Below, piece by piece: positions 9,627 through 18,212 of a stretch of DNA of 64,000 bases. Under the pieces are notes generated by a model. That model was not told where the DNA came from and searched no databases. It saw nothing but the letters and a program-made list of their open reading frames with translations. The DNA lies in NCBI GenBank assembly GCA_964472015.1, contig CAYYIP010000009.1:22465-86464 (forward strand). The letters run 5' to 3'. The number at the start of each line of letters is the position of its first letter. Within the stretch, counting starts at the first letter, position 1. Origin of the DNA: JAAYTD01 sp964472015. Lineage in GTDB: Bacteria; Bacteroidota; Ignavibacteria; Kapaibacteriales; UBA2268. A program made the position numbers and the translations under genes.

Positions 9627-9636
9627 ATAAATATAT

Positions 9637-10908
9637 CTAATTAAATTCAGAAACAATTTTTATTAATTTAGAAGTTAAAAAATTCAATTGTGAATTTGAA
9701 ATTATAAAAGGTGGCATTATATATATTAATTTTCCAAAAGGTCTAACCCAAATTCCTTCTTCTACAAATCTACGTTGTATTTTAGCTAAATCTATTATTT
9801 GCTTTGTCTCTATAACACCAATTGCACCGAGAACTCGTACTTCTTTAACAATATCTAAATTTTCAGCTGGTTTTAATTCATTTTTTAACTGAGATTCTAT
9901 ATTTTTAACTTGTATTTTCCAATTATTTTTAATTAATAATTCAATAGATGCTTTCGCTATTGCACAAGCTAATGGATTAGCCATAAAAGTAGGACCATGC
10001 ATAAAGGCATATGGTTCATTATTAGAAATTGTATCAGCAATATCATTTGAAGTTAAAACTGCAGACATTGTCATATATCCGCCCGTTAACGCTTTTCCAA
10101 TACACATAATATCAGGAATTACTTTAGTATATTCATAAGCAAATAATTTTCCTGTTCTTCCAAAGCCAGTTGCAATTTCATCAAATATTACTAATATATC
10201 ATTATCCTTACATAATTTATAAGTTTGATTTAAAAATTCAGGGCTGTAAAAATACATTCCACCTGCACCTTGTACAATAGGTTCTAATATCAATGCTGCA
10301 ATATCATTTTTATGTATATCTATAATATGCTTTACTTCATTTATATCATTTAAATTAAATTTATCATTAAATTTTGAAATCGGATGATTAATAAAATATC
10401 TTTTTGATAAGTCTGCTCCAAATATATTATGCATTCCGGTTACTGGATCACAAACACTCATAGCATTCCAGGTATCACCATGATATCCTGAACGAAGGGT
10501 TATAAAATTTGTTTTATTAGGACGTTTTTTTGCATACCAATATTGAATAGCCATTTTCATAGCTATTTCAACAGCAACCGAACCAGTATCAGCATAAAAT
10601 ATTTTTTGAAATTTAGAAGATACTATACTTAATAATAATTTTCCTAATTCAATAGCAGGCAAATGAGTAATCCCGCCAAACATAATATGCGACATTAAAT
10701 CTAACTGTTTTTTTGCAGCTTTATTTATATAATCGTTATTATATCCATGTACTGCTGCCCACCAAGATGACATTCCGTCAATTAAATGTTTTCCATTATA
10801 TAATTCTAGTTCAACTCCTTTTGCACTTTTAACTAAATATGTAGGCAAAGGATTAGTTGTTGATGTATAAGGATGCCATAAATGTTCTTTATCAAATATA
10901 TCTATCAT
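9637..10908 (-). CDS. bioA: Adenosylmethionine-8-amino-7-oxononanoate aminotransferase
   Basis: A 423-residue class III aminotransferase that turns 8-amino-7-oxononanoate into 7,8-diaminopelargonate, with SAM as amino donor in the BioA family. The N-terminal WHPYTS and MSSWWAAVHGYN segments, the FDEIATGFGRTGKLFA cofactor region, the PLP lysine in CIGKALTGGYMT and HGPTFMANPLACA are all BioA hallmarks. Start at ATG 10908, 30 bases downstream of the bioB stop. Confidence 0.95.
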   Translation of the reverse strand: MIDIFDKEHLWHPYTSTTNPLPTYLVKSAKGVELELYNGKHLIDGMSSWWAAVHGYNNDYINKAAKKQLDLMSHIMFGGITHLPAIELGKLLLSIVSSKFQKIFYADTGSVAVEIAMKMAIQYWYAKKRPNKTNFITLRSGYHGDTWNAMSVCDPVTGMHNIFGADLSKRYFINHPISKFNDKFNLNDINEVKHIIDIHKNDIAALILEPIVQGAGGMYFYSPEFLNQTYKLCKDNDILVIFDEIATGFGRTGKLFAYEYTKVIPDIMCIGKALTGGYMTMSAVLTSNDIADTISNNEPYAFMHGPTFMANPLACAIAKASIELLIKNNWKIQVKNIESQLKNELKPAENLDIVKEVRVLGAIGVIETKQIIDLAKIQRRFVEEGIWVRPFGKLIYIMPPFIISNSQLNFLTSKLIKIVSEFN

Positions 10909-10938
10909 CTTATTTTTATTATTGTAATTTATAATATA

Positions 10939-11907
10939 TTATAATAAATAACCAGTTTTTTTGATTAGTTTTTTATCCTCACTTATATCACATCCCGTTG
11001 TTGTTAACATATCACCAACTATAGCAGAATTAATTCCTATTTTCATCGCTCGTTCCATTGTATCCCTTGATAAAGATATACGACCTCCTGCAAAACGTAA
11101 ATCTGCCATAGGAAGTATTATACGGAAAATAGCAACTGTTAAAAGAAACTCATCTACAGATAAAGGTTTTTGATTTTCAAGAGATGTTCCTTTTATAGGA
11201 ATTAATATATTAATAGGTATACTATTAACATTTAGTTCTCTCAAAGCGGTCGCAAATTCTACACGTTGTTTCATACTTTCACCCATTCCAATAATCCCAC
11301 CAGAACAAATCTCCATACCAACATTTAAAGCAAATTTCAATGTATTAACTTTCTGTTCAACTGTATGTGTTGTACATAAATAAGGGAAAAAAGATGGAGC
11401 TGTTTCTAAGTTACAATGATAACGTATAATCCCTGCTGCTTTTAACTCTTTTAAATCATTTTCCGATAACAACCCTAATGAAGCACATATATTTATATTT
11501 GTCCTTTCTTTTATATAAAAAACTATTTCACAAATTTGCTCTAACTCTTGTTTTGTTAATCTGCGCCCAGATGTAACCAATGAAAAACGATTTACACCCT
11601 GTTCTTGGTTATGTAATGCTAATTTATAACACTCTTCTTTTGATAATATATCATATACTTTTACTACAGAATTACTGTATATTGACTGTGAACACCATTT
11701 ACAATTTTCAGTACATTTCCCACTTTTCGCATTAATAATAGAACACATATCAAAAACTTTTGTCTTTTTTTTATTTGTTATTCTAGACGCAAAACTATAT
11801 AGTTTTTCTTGTTCATTATCAGCAAGAAGTTGTAATACTTCTTCTTCAGTTATTAGAATATTATTTAATATTTTTTCTTCTGCTTCTTTTATTGTTATAT
11901 TTAACAT
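10939..11907 (-). CDS. bioB: Biotin synthase
   Basis: A 322-residue radical SAM enzyme that inserts sulfur into dethiobiotin. The radical-SAM cluster cysteines are Cys65, Cys69 and Cys72 (KCTENCKWCSQS). Cys residues for the auxiliary [2Fe-2S] cluster fit MCSIINA near residue 55, AGIIRYHCNLET and other positions, and the C-terminal RFAGGRISL supplies the conserved arginine. It is the first biotin gene of the run, 23 bases after scpB, so scpB and the biotin genes may share a transcript. Confidence 0.97.
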   Translation of the reverse strand: MLNITIKEAEEKILNNILITEEEVLQLLADNEQEKLYSFASRITNKKKTKVFDMCSIINAKSGKCTENCKWCSQSIYSNSVVKVYDILSKEECYKLALHNQEQGVNRFSLVTSGRRLTKQELEQICEIVFYIKERTNINICASLGLLSENDLKELKAAGIIRYHCNLETAPSFFPYLCTTHTVEQKVNTLKFALNVGMEICSGGIIGMGESMKQRVEFATALRELNVNSIPINILIPIKGTSLENQKPLSVDEFLLTVAIFRIILPMADLRFAGGRISLSRDTMERAMKIGINSAIVGDMLTTTGCDISEDKKLIKKTGYLL

Positions 11908-11930
11908 TTTATTTTATTACTTATTTATAT

Positions 11931-12821
11931 TTATTTTACATCTTGTTTTGAAATTTCTTTTTCTATATCTACATTTTCAATATCTGTTATATTTATATTA
12001 GAAATTTCTTTAAGTTTATTTACATCTTCTTGAGTTACATTTAAAGTTATTGAATTTACATTAGGTTCTGTTTGTAATTTTTGCTCAATTATTTCCTCTA
12101 AATCACGTAATTTTGGAAGTTCAATTAATGAACTTAATCCAAAAGTTTTTAAAAAATTATCTGTTGTAACATATAATAAGGGTTTTCCAATAACATCTTT
12201 ATGTCCAGCAGTAATAACAAGCTGTTTTTCCATTAAATTATTTATTACTTCTACTGAACTCATTACGCCCCGTATTTTATCAATTTCTTGTCTTGTTACT
12301 GGTTGCTTATATGCTATTATTGCTAAAGTTTCTAACTGTACATTAGAAAATTTTTTTGCAGATTTTAATTTTAACATCTTATGTACTAATTCGCCGTATT
12401 GAGGTAACGTAACAAATTGATAACCACCAGCATAATTAATAATTTTATAAGGTCTATTAGAAGAAAATAATTCATTATTTATTTCATCAATCATTTCCCT
12501 AATATCTGATATATAAAAATTTGCTTCTGCAGCAATTGTCTCTAAAGCAGCAATTATTTCCTTGTTTGGATTTGTTGTTAATAATTTATTAGAATATATA
12601 TCATCTGTAATATTTCCTATTTCTTCAAGATTATTATAATATACATTATCCTTATTTTTATTCTGCTTAATTATCGGTAATTCTGTATCAGAAAGTACAA
12701 TTGAAAATATATTTTTTTCTGTAAGTAATTCATCTGGATTAGCAGCAAAAATAAGCGCTTCTATAATAGAACGCTGTACATCTCGAGTTAAAGATAAAAA
12801 TAATGGTAACGTAGCTTTCAT
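11931..12821 (-). CDS. scpB: Segregation and condensation protein B
   Basis: ScpB is the winged-helix kleisin-associated subunit of the SMC-ScpA-ScpB condensin. The 296-residue product has the conserved core: an N-terminal IIEALIFAANPDELLTE segment, the central LKSAKKFSNVQLETLAIIAYKQPVTRQEID motif region (residues about 140-175) and the second winged helix with LYVTTDNFLKTFGLSSL. A roughly 50-residue insertion after the first helix and an acidic C-terminal tail make it longer than typical ScpB (about 200). No scpA or smc is in the window. It precedes bioB with a short gap. Confidence 0.92.
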   Translation of the reverse strand: MKATLPLFLSLTRDVQRSIIEALIFAANPDELLTEKNIFSIVLSDTELPIIKQNKNKDNVYYNNLEEIGNITDDIYSNKLLTTNPNKEIIAALETIAAEANFYISDIREMIDEINNELFSSNRPYKIINYAGGYQFVTLPQYGELVHKMLKLKSAKKFSNVQLETLAIIAYKQPVTRQEIDKIRGVMSSVEVINNLMEKQLVITAGHKDVIGKPLLYVTTDNFLKTFGLSSLIELPKLRDLEEIIEQKLQTEPNVNSITLNVTQEDVNKLKEISNINITDIENVDIEKEISKQDVK

Positions 12822-12928
12822 TTTTTATAAATTTATATTTTATAAATATATAATTTAAATTATTATAATTACATTTTTTTTTGTATTTTAAAAATATTTT
12901 AATTTTTAAAATACTATTTTTTTATGAT

Positions 12929-14236
12929 ATGAAAAAATTTATATTAAATATTTTTAATCCTATTTTAATATTTTCAAATATAAAAAAAATAAAAAAATTA
13001 AACTTTCTTTTTACTATATCTATAATATTTGTTTTTATAACAAACATATTAAAAACACAAACTTTTGATGAAATTGAATTGTTTGATGGAATTGTGCCTT
13101 TATATTCATATGGAATAGATACAACAGGACATTGGTGGGCTATTACTGAGCCTTTTTCTAATAGATACAGAGCTATTATTGATAAAAAAGAAAGTATGGT
13201 TTTTGATGATATTAGTAAAATTATTTTTGCTCCGGGAGGTAAAAGTTGGGGGTACTTTGGAAGTATAAGTGGCAATATATATATAGTAGATGAGCAAAAA
13301 GAAACTCTATTAGAAGGAGCTACTGATTTTGGTGAAATAACATTTTCGCCAGATGGCACACAATGTGCATATTCTTATTTTAAAGTAAATATGGAAATAA
13401 TACAATTACCTTTTAAAACAATAGAAGTACAAAACAGAACCAGTAAATTATTTATTGATAATACAGGATTATCATTTGCATTTATTGCAAATAGATTAAA
13501 TATGCAAGTAATAAATATTAATGGAATTGAAACTTCTGGTTATAATGAAATAAAACCTATAGGATTTTGGCACACAGGTGAATTCATTTATGCTATAAGA
13601 AATGGAAATATTTGGGATATCATGCAAGGTAAAAAAAAATTAGGAGATTCTTTTGCTAAAATAATAGATGCTAAAATAAATAATACCGGAACAGTTATGG
13701 CTGTTCTTGTACAATTAAATACGGGTAAATGTATGTCAATTATGTTTTCTGAAGAATACACAGATCCTATTTATGGAAAAAATTACAACTATACATGGGG
13801 ATTATCATTACATCCTATATATCCACTTATAGGATTTATTGCAACAGATGCTTCTGCAAGAACATATGTAGTACAAAATCATACCGAATATTATACTGAA
13901 GGTGATATTAGTATTCCTTTTTATTCTTATGATGGCGAAGAATTAATTTTTATTGATGAAGGAAATTTTAATCCCTATTTAAATATAAATGGACGTAGGC
14001 ATCCTGTTTATTTAGAAATATCAACAGAAACTCCAATAGCAAAAAAACCAAAAAGTTCAACTTTTGCGTATTCCACAGCTACTACACTACTTGTGCAATA
14101 TTATGAACAAAATAAATATTATACTGGTTTTATGACTGATAATACAAGTGAAACTATTTGGAATTGGCGTACAGAAGAATATCAAACATTAGGTAATATA
14201 CGTGATAGATTATATTTAATAAAATGTAAACCTTAA
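12929..14236 (+). CDS. Secreted beta-propeller-like protein of unknown function
   Basis: I place the start at the ATG at 12929; an upstream TTG at 12881 keeps the frame but adds a poor leader. The 435-residue product has a hydrophobic segment near residues 30-45 that could be an uncleaved or late signal. The body is rich in short repeats such as ITFSPDGTQCAYSY and IGFIATDASARTYVV, typical of PD40/WD40-like propeller blades found in TolB-like and periplasmic proteins. No catalytic motif is visible. It is divergent to scpB and upstream of gpmI with 160 bases between. The propeller assignment is by pattern only. Confidence 0.55.
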   Translation: MKKFILNIFNPILIFSNIKKIKKLNFLFTISIIFVFITNILKTQTFDEIELFDGIVPLYSYGIDTTGHWWAITEPFSNRYRAIIDKKESMVFDDISKIIFAPGGKSWGYFGSISGNIYIVDEQKETLLEGATDFGEITFSPDGTQCAYSYFKVNMEIIQLPFKTIEVQNRTSKLFIDNTGLSFAFIANRLNMQVININGIETSGYNEIKPIGFWHTGEFIYAIRNGNIWDIMQGKKKLGDSFAKIIDAKINNTGTVMAVLVQLNTGKCMSIMFSEEYTDPIYGKNYNYTWGLSLHPIYPLIGFIATDASARTYVVQNHTEYYTEGDISIPFYSYDGEELIFIDEGNFNPYLNINGRRHPVYLEISTETPIAKKPKSSTFAYSTATTLLVQYYEQNKYYTGFMTDNTSETIWNWRTEEYQTLGNIRDRLYLIKCKP

Positions 14237-14396
14237 TATTATTTTAAACATAATAAAAATATATAAAATAAATTTTATAAAATAATACAATTTTAATATA
14301 AAGAATTACGTATATTAAATAATAAAATGTTAATAATATAACAATAATATTATTAAACAAATTAACTTAAATTTTAATATACTAAATACAAATAAT

Positions 14397-15941
14397 ATGA
14401 AAAATACAGATAAAAAATTCTTACTTATAATACTTGATGGTTGGGGCATAGGTGATAAGTCACAATCAGATCTAATACATAATGGCGATACACCATATTT
14501 TAAAAGTTTATTAAAAAATTATATAAATTCTCAATTAATTGCTAGTGGTGAAAGTGTAGGCTTACCTGATGGACAAATGGGCAATTCAGAGGTGGGACAC
14601 TTGAATATAGGTGCCGGAAGAATTGTTTATCAAGATTTACTTAGAATTAATATTGATATCAGAAACAATACAATATTGAAAAATCCCATTATTATTGAAG
14701 CAATAAATAAAACAAAAGAAAATAACAAATCTTTACATTTATTAGGATTAGTTTCAGATGGTGGTGTACATTCTCATATATCTCATCTTTACAAATTATG
14801 TGATATAGCAAAAGAAAATGGATTAAATAAAGTATTTATTCATTGCTTGATGGATGGTCGAGATACTTCACCAAAAAATGGAATAAAATATATACAAGAT
14901 TTACAAACACATCTAAAAACATCAAGTGGAAAAATTGCTTCTATTTGTGGACGTTATTATACTATGGATAGAGATAAACGTTGGACACGTATAAAAGAAG
15001 GATATGATTTATTAGTATATGGAATAGGAAATAAAGAAATAGATCCTATAAAAGCAATGGAAAATAGCTATAATAATAATATAACTGATGAATTTATAAA
15101 ACCAATTGTAATAATTGATGAAAAAAACGAACCAATTACTACAATACAAGACGGAGATACAGTTTTATGTTTTAATTTCCGTACTGATAGATTACGTCAA
15201 ATAACAACAGCTTTAACTCAACAAGATTTACCAGAATTTGGAATGAAAAAACTAAACCTGAATTATTATACTATGACTGAATACGATAATACATTTAAAA
15301 ATATAAGTGTTATATATAAAAAAGAATTTATAAAAAATACACTTGGTGAAGTAATTTCAAATTCTGGATTAACTCAACTAAGAATAGCAGAAACCGAAAA
15401 ATATGCTCATGTTACTTTCTTTTTTTCTGGTGGACGTGAAAAAAAATTTGATAAAGAAGAACGTATTCTAATAGATTCACCAAAAGTATCAACTTATGAT
15501 CTACAACCAGAAATGAGTGCTTTTTTGGTAAAAGACGCATTAGTTAAAGAATTAAAAAAACAAAAATTTAATTTTATTTGTTTAAATATTGCTAATGGAG
15601 ATATGGTAGGACACACTGCAATAAAAGAAGCAATTTTAAAAGCAGTTAAAACAGTTGATATATGTATTAAAGAAATAATAGAAACTGCTACTGAAAATGG
15701 ATACGATTGCTTATTAATAGCAGATCATGGAAATGCAGACCATTATGTATATGAAGATGGAAAACCTGATACTGCACATTCATTAAATCCAGTACCGTGT
15801 ATATTAATAAATAACAAAAACTCACAAAATAAATATAATAGTATAAAAAATGGGAAACTATGTGATATAGCTCCTACTATATTAAAATTAATGGATATTC
15901 CTATTCCTAAAGAAATGACTGGAGAAATATTAATAAAATAG
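14397..15941 (+). CDS. gpmI: 2,3-bisphosphoglycerate-independent phosphoglycerate mutase
   Basis: A 514-residue alkaline-phosphatase-superfamily enzyme interconverting 3- and 2-phosphoglycerate in glycolysis. Visible hallmarks: the N-terminal LIILDGWGIG metal-binding segment, the phosphoserine motif DGQMGNSEVGHLNIGAGR, the MDGRDTSP loop, GRYYTMDRDKRW, and the C-terminal metal ligands in NGDMVGHT and IADHGNADH. Length is typical. It is followed 12 bases later by the permease gene at 15954, probably in one transcript. Confidence 0.97.
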   Translation: MKNTDKKFLLIILDGWGIGDKSQSDLIHNGDTPYFKSLLKNYINSQLIASGESVGLPDGQMGNSEVGHLNIGAGRIVYQDLLRINIDIRNNTILKNPIIIEAINKTKENNKSLHLLGLVSDGGVHSHISHLYKLCDIAKENGLNKVFIHCLMDGRDTSPKNGIKYIQDLQTHLKTSSGKIASICGRYYTMDRDKRWTRIKEGYDLLVYGIGNKEIDPIKAMENSYNNNITDEFIKPIVIIDEKNEPITTIQDGDTVLCFNFRTDRLRQITTALTQQDLPEFGMKKLNLNYYTMTEYDNTFKNISVIYKKEFIKNTLGEVISNSGLTQLRIAETEKYAHVTFFFSGGREKKFDKEERILIDSPKVSTYDLQPEMSAFLVKDALVKELKKQKFNFICLNIANGDMVGHTAIKEAILKAVKTVDICIKEIIETATENGYDCLLIADHGNADHYVYEDGKPDTAHSLNPVPCILINNKNSQNKYNSIKNGKLCDIAPTILKLMDIPIPKEMTGEILIK

Positions 15942-15953
15942 ATATTTATTATA

Positions 15954-17174
15954 ATGGATATTAATTTAATAAAAAAAATATCAAACGCATTAATACATTC
16001 AAATATTAGTAAATTTTTAAATTTTTCACAAATAATATCATTTTGTAGTGTATTGTTAGGAACTTTAGCTCTAATTTTATCCCTATCTATTTTAAATGGA
16101 TTTGACTATAAATTAAGAGAAACGGCTAAAAAATTTACTTCTGATATATCAATATATACAATAAACAATACTTATATTAACAATATTGATAGTATTAAAA
16201 ACTATATATTAAAAAATGAAGAAATTAAATATGTAACACCTGTAATATATTCAGAAGGTTTAATATCTACTAAAAATTATACTTGTGGAATAAATATACA
16301 ATCAATAGATATTAATAATTCATTAAATAATTTTCACAATAATATTATAGAAGGTATATTTAAATTTTCTAATAGTACAGCCAAAGAAATAATAATAGGA
16401 AAAACATTAGCCCGTAAGCTTGGTGTTAAAATTGGAGATAAAATACTTTTATATGCTTTAAAAAATACAGAAACAATAAATTTTTCTTCTATAACTTATG
16501 CACAATTTACAGTAAAGGCGATATATAATACAGGTATGCTAAAATACGATGAAACAGTAATCTTTTGTCCTATACAAACATTAGCAAACATACTGGAAAT
16601 GCCTCTAAAAACAGCTAATTATTTAGAAGTATATATAAACAATATTAAAAATGTAGATAAAATAGCTATTAAATTAGAAGATAATTTGGGTTATCCTTTT
16701 TTCCCAGTTACATATTATGACATAAACAAATCTATTTTTGCTTGGATAGAATTACAAAAAGAACCTATTCCTATTGTTTTAGCAATAATTAGCATCGTTG
16801 CTATATTAAATATAGTAACAACATTAATTATAGCCGTTGTAGAAAAAACAAATTCGATAGGAATATTACAAACTCTTGGATTAAGTAGAAAAAATTTAAT
16901 AAAAATATTTTTATTTCAAGGAATAAGAACTACTATTTTAGGTTCAGTATCAGGTTGTTTACTAGCGTTTATATTTTGTATATTACAAATAAATTTTGGT
17001 ATAATAAAACTAAATAGTAGTATTTATTTTTTAGATACATTACCTATAAATTTAGATATATCATATTTTATACTAGTTATAGGCATCACATCCTTAATTT
17101 CAATTATAGCTTCTTTCATCCCAGCGGCAATAGCAACTAAAATAACTCCTTTAAAAGCTATAAAATTTGATTAG
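15954..17174 (+). CDS. LolC/E-type ABC transporter permease
   Basis: A 406-residue inner-membrane protein with the FtsX/MacB permease plan: one transmembrane helix near residues 25-48, a large periplasmic domain (about 50-265) and three more helices in the C-terminal 130 residues. Motifs near the end (NIVTTLIIAVVEKTNSIGILQTLGLS, then IAATKITPLKAIKF, in FtsX-like form) match lipoprotein-releasing permeases of the LolC/LolE family, which pull lipoproteins off the inner membrane. No LolD ATPase lies nearby. A related cell-division or efflux permease cannot be excluded. Confidence 0.82.
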   Translation: MDINLIKKISNALIHSNISKFLNFSQIISFCSVLLGTLALILSLSILNGFDYKLRETAKKFTSDISIYTINNTYINNIDSIKNYILKNEEIKYVTPVIYSEGLISTKNYTCGINIQSIDINNSLNNFHNNIIEGIFKFSNSTAKEIIIGKTLARKLGVKIGDKILLYALKNTETINFSSITYAQFTVKAIYNTGMLKYDETVIFCPIQTLANILEMPLKTANYLEVYINNIKNVDKIAIKLEDNLGYPFFPVTYYDINKSIFAWIELQKEPIPIVLAIISIVAILNIVTTLIIAVVEKTNSIGILQTLGLSRKNLIKIFLFQGIRTTILGSVSGCLLAFIFCILQINFGIIKLNSSIYFLDTLPINLDISYFILVIGITSLISIIASFIPAAIATKITPLKAIKFD

Positions 17175-17213
17175 TTAATAGTTTATTATTAAATAATAAA
17201 TTATTTAACCAAT

Positions 17214-17257
17214 AAAAAAATATACTCTATTAATTATAATTAATAGAGTATATTTTT
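17214..17257. terminator. Bidirectional terminator, 32-bp perfect palindrome
   Basis: Bases 17221-17252 are a perfect inverted repeat (TATACTCTATTAATTA and its complement) flanked by an A-run on the left and T-run on the right. It separates the convergent permease gene (ends 17174) and rpsR (ends 17290). Confidence 0.85.
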
Positions 17258-17289
17258 ATAAAAAACTAAAATATTAATACTAAGAAATA

Positions 17290-17628
17290 TTATGCTAAAT
17301 CTTGAGCAACAAAAGGTATCAAAGCAAGATGTCTTGCATATTTAATAGCTTTTGCAATTTCTCTTTGTTGTAAAGCATTAACACCCGTAATTCTTTTTGG
17401 TAGAATTTTTCCTAAATCATTAGTATAACGAGTAAGAGCTTTCCCATCTAAATAATCAACAACTCTACGGTTACCCATAGGATTTACTTTTCGTTTTTCA
17501 ATACGACGTTGTTTGCTATTTCTATTACCCGGAGTATTTATACCCATTTGCATAGGATAAAGAGAACTATTACCAATATTATTATTTTGATTATAGCTAT
17601 TTTTTCCATTACGTTGATTCATATACAT
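17290..17628 (-). CDS. rpsR: 30S ribosomal protein S18
   Basis: The C-terminal 70 residues are classical S18 (VDYLDGKALTRYTNDLGKIL, ITGVNALQQREIAKAIKYAR in short form), the small-subunit protein on the platform that partners S6. The 112-residue product carries an Asn/Gln/Gly-rich N-terminal extension of about 37 residues that is absent from the usual 75-90 residue protein. A strong GAGGAGG sequence lies just upstream of the ATG at 17628, so the extension is probably translated. The start codon overlaps the rpmE stop as TAATG, implying translational coupling. Confidence 0.93.
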   Translation of the reverse strand: MYMNQRNGKNSYNQNNNIGNSSLYPMQMGINTPGNRNSKQRRIEKRKVNPMGNRRVVDYLDGKALTRYTNDLGKILPKRITGVNALQQREIAKAIKYARHLALIPFVAQDLA

Positions 17629-17861
17629 TATTTCTTCCTCCTCTCAATAATATTTTGAGTTTTTTCTGCACGTTTTTTAAATCTATCAACACGTCCAGCA
17701 GTATCAACTAAGGTTTGTTTCCCTGTATAAAAAGGATGTGATTTTGAATCAATATCAAGAATTATTTTATCTGCTTTATAACATGAACGTGTATAATATA
17801 CCGTGCCATCAGTCATAACAACTTCTAAGTTATGATAATAAGGATGAATACCTTTTTTCAT
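17628..17861 (-). CDS. rpmE: 50S ribosomal protein L31
   Basis: A 77-residue L31 starting MKKGIHPYYHN, the family's normal N-terminus. I chose the ATG at 17861; the frame continues to a TTG at 17876 that adds only five residues and nearly abuts the upstream ORF. DIDSKSHPFYTGKQ and DTAGRVDRFKKR are diagnostic. Only one Cys remains (RSCYK), so the zinc-binding cysteine set of the C+ form is missing. It overlaps rpsR by one base. Confidence 0.92.
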   Translation of the reverse strand: MKKGIHPYYHNLEVVMTDGTVYYTRSCYKADKIILDIDSKSHPFYTGKQTLVDTAGRVDRFKKRAEKTQNIIERRKK

Positions 17862-17876
17862 TTTACATTTATCCAA

Positions 17877-18047
17877 TTAATTTATATCAACTTTATCTAT
17901 TTGCGAAATATCATCAATTTTTACTATTTGTTCTAGAAATCTAACAGAATCTATTTCGCTAACATATCCTTTAATTACTTTTACAGATACTTTTTCTACT
18001 ACTTTACTTTTTTTCGTTTTATCCGAAAATGTTTGCTGTTTTGCCAT
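17877..18047 (-). CDS. Small 56-residue protein ahead of rpmE
   Basis: An ATG at 18047 opens a 56-codon frame ending 15 bases before the rpmE ATG. The product begins MAKQQTFSDKTKKSK and continues with a charged, regular sequence (KVIKGYVSEIDSVRFLEQIVKIDDIS) that looks like a genuine small folded protein rather than noise: no Cys, no membrane segment, balanced Lys/Asp/Glu. A TAnnTTTG-type -7 element (TATATTTG) lies 60 bases upstream at 18107-18114. Its tight linkage to rpmE-rpsR suggests a ribosome-associated role, which is inference. I do not recognise a named family. Confidence 0.65.
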   Translation of the reverse strand: MAKQQTFSDKTKKSKVVEKVSVKVIKGYVSEIDSVRFLEQIVKIDDISQIDKVDIN

Positions 18048-18106
18048 TTCGCTTTATTTTATAATTAAATATACTTTCAATTCTTACTTTTTATATATAA
18101 GAATTA

Positions 18107-18114
18107 CAAATATA
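18107..18114 (-). promoter_or_regulatory. Candidate -7 element for the rpmE-rpsR transcript
   Basis: Read on the minus strand this is TATATTTG, matching the Bacteroidota TAnnTTTG element, 60 bases from the start of the small ORF. No TTTG box lies 19-20 bases further upstream, so the evidence is only half a promoter. Confidence 0.35.
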
Positions 18115-18212
18115 ATACTTTTTATTTTTAAAAAAAAATATTTTATTGTAAATATATAAAATTATTTAATTTTTTATTATTTTATTATAAGTTTTATATA
18201 AATTATATAAAA

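Noticed and set aside
12881..12928. TTG start giving a longer form of the propeller-like protein
   Set aside because: No ribosome-binding site precedes it and the added residues look non-coding; the ATG at 12929 is preferred.
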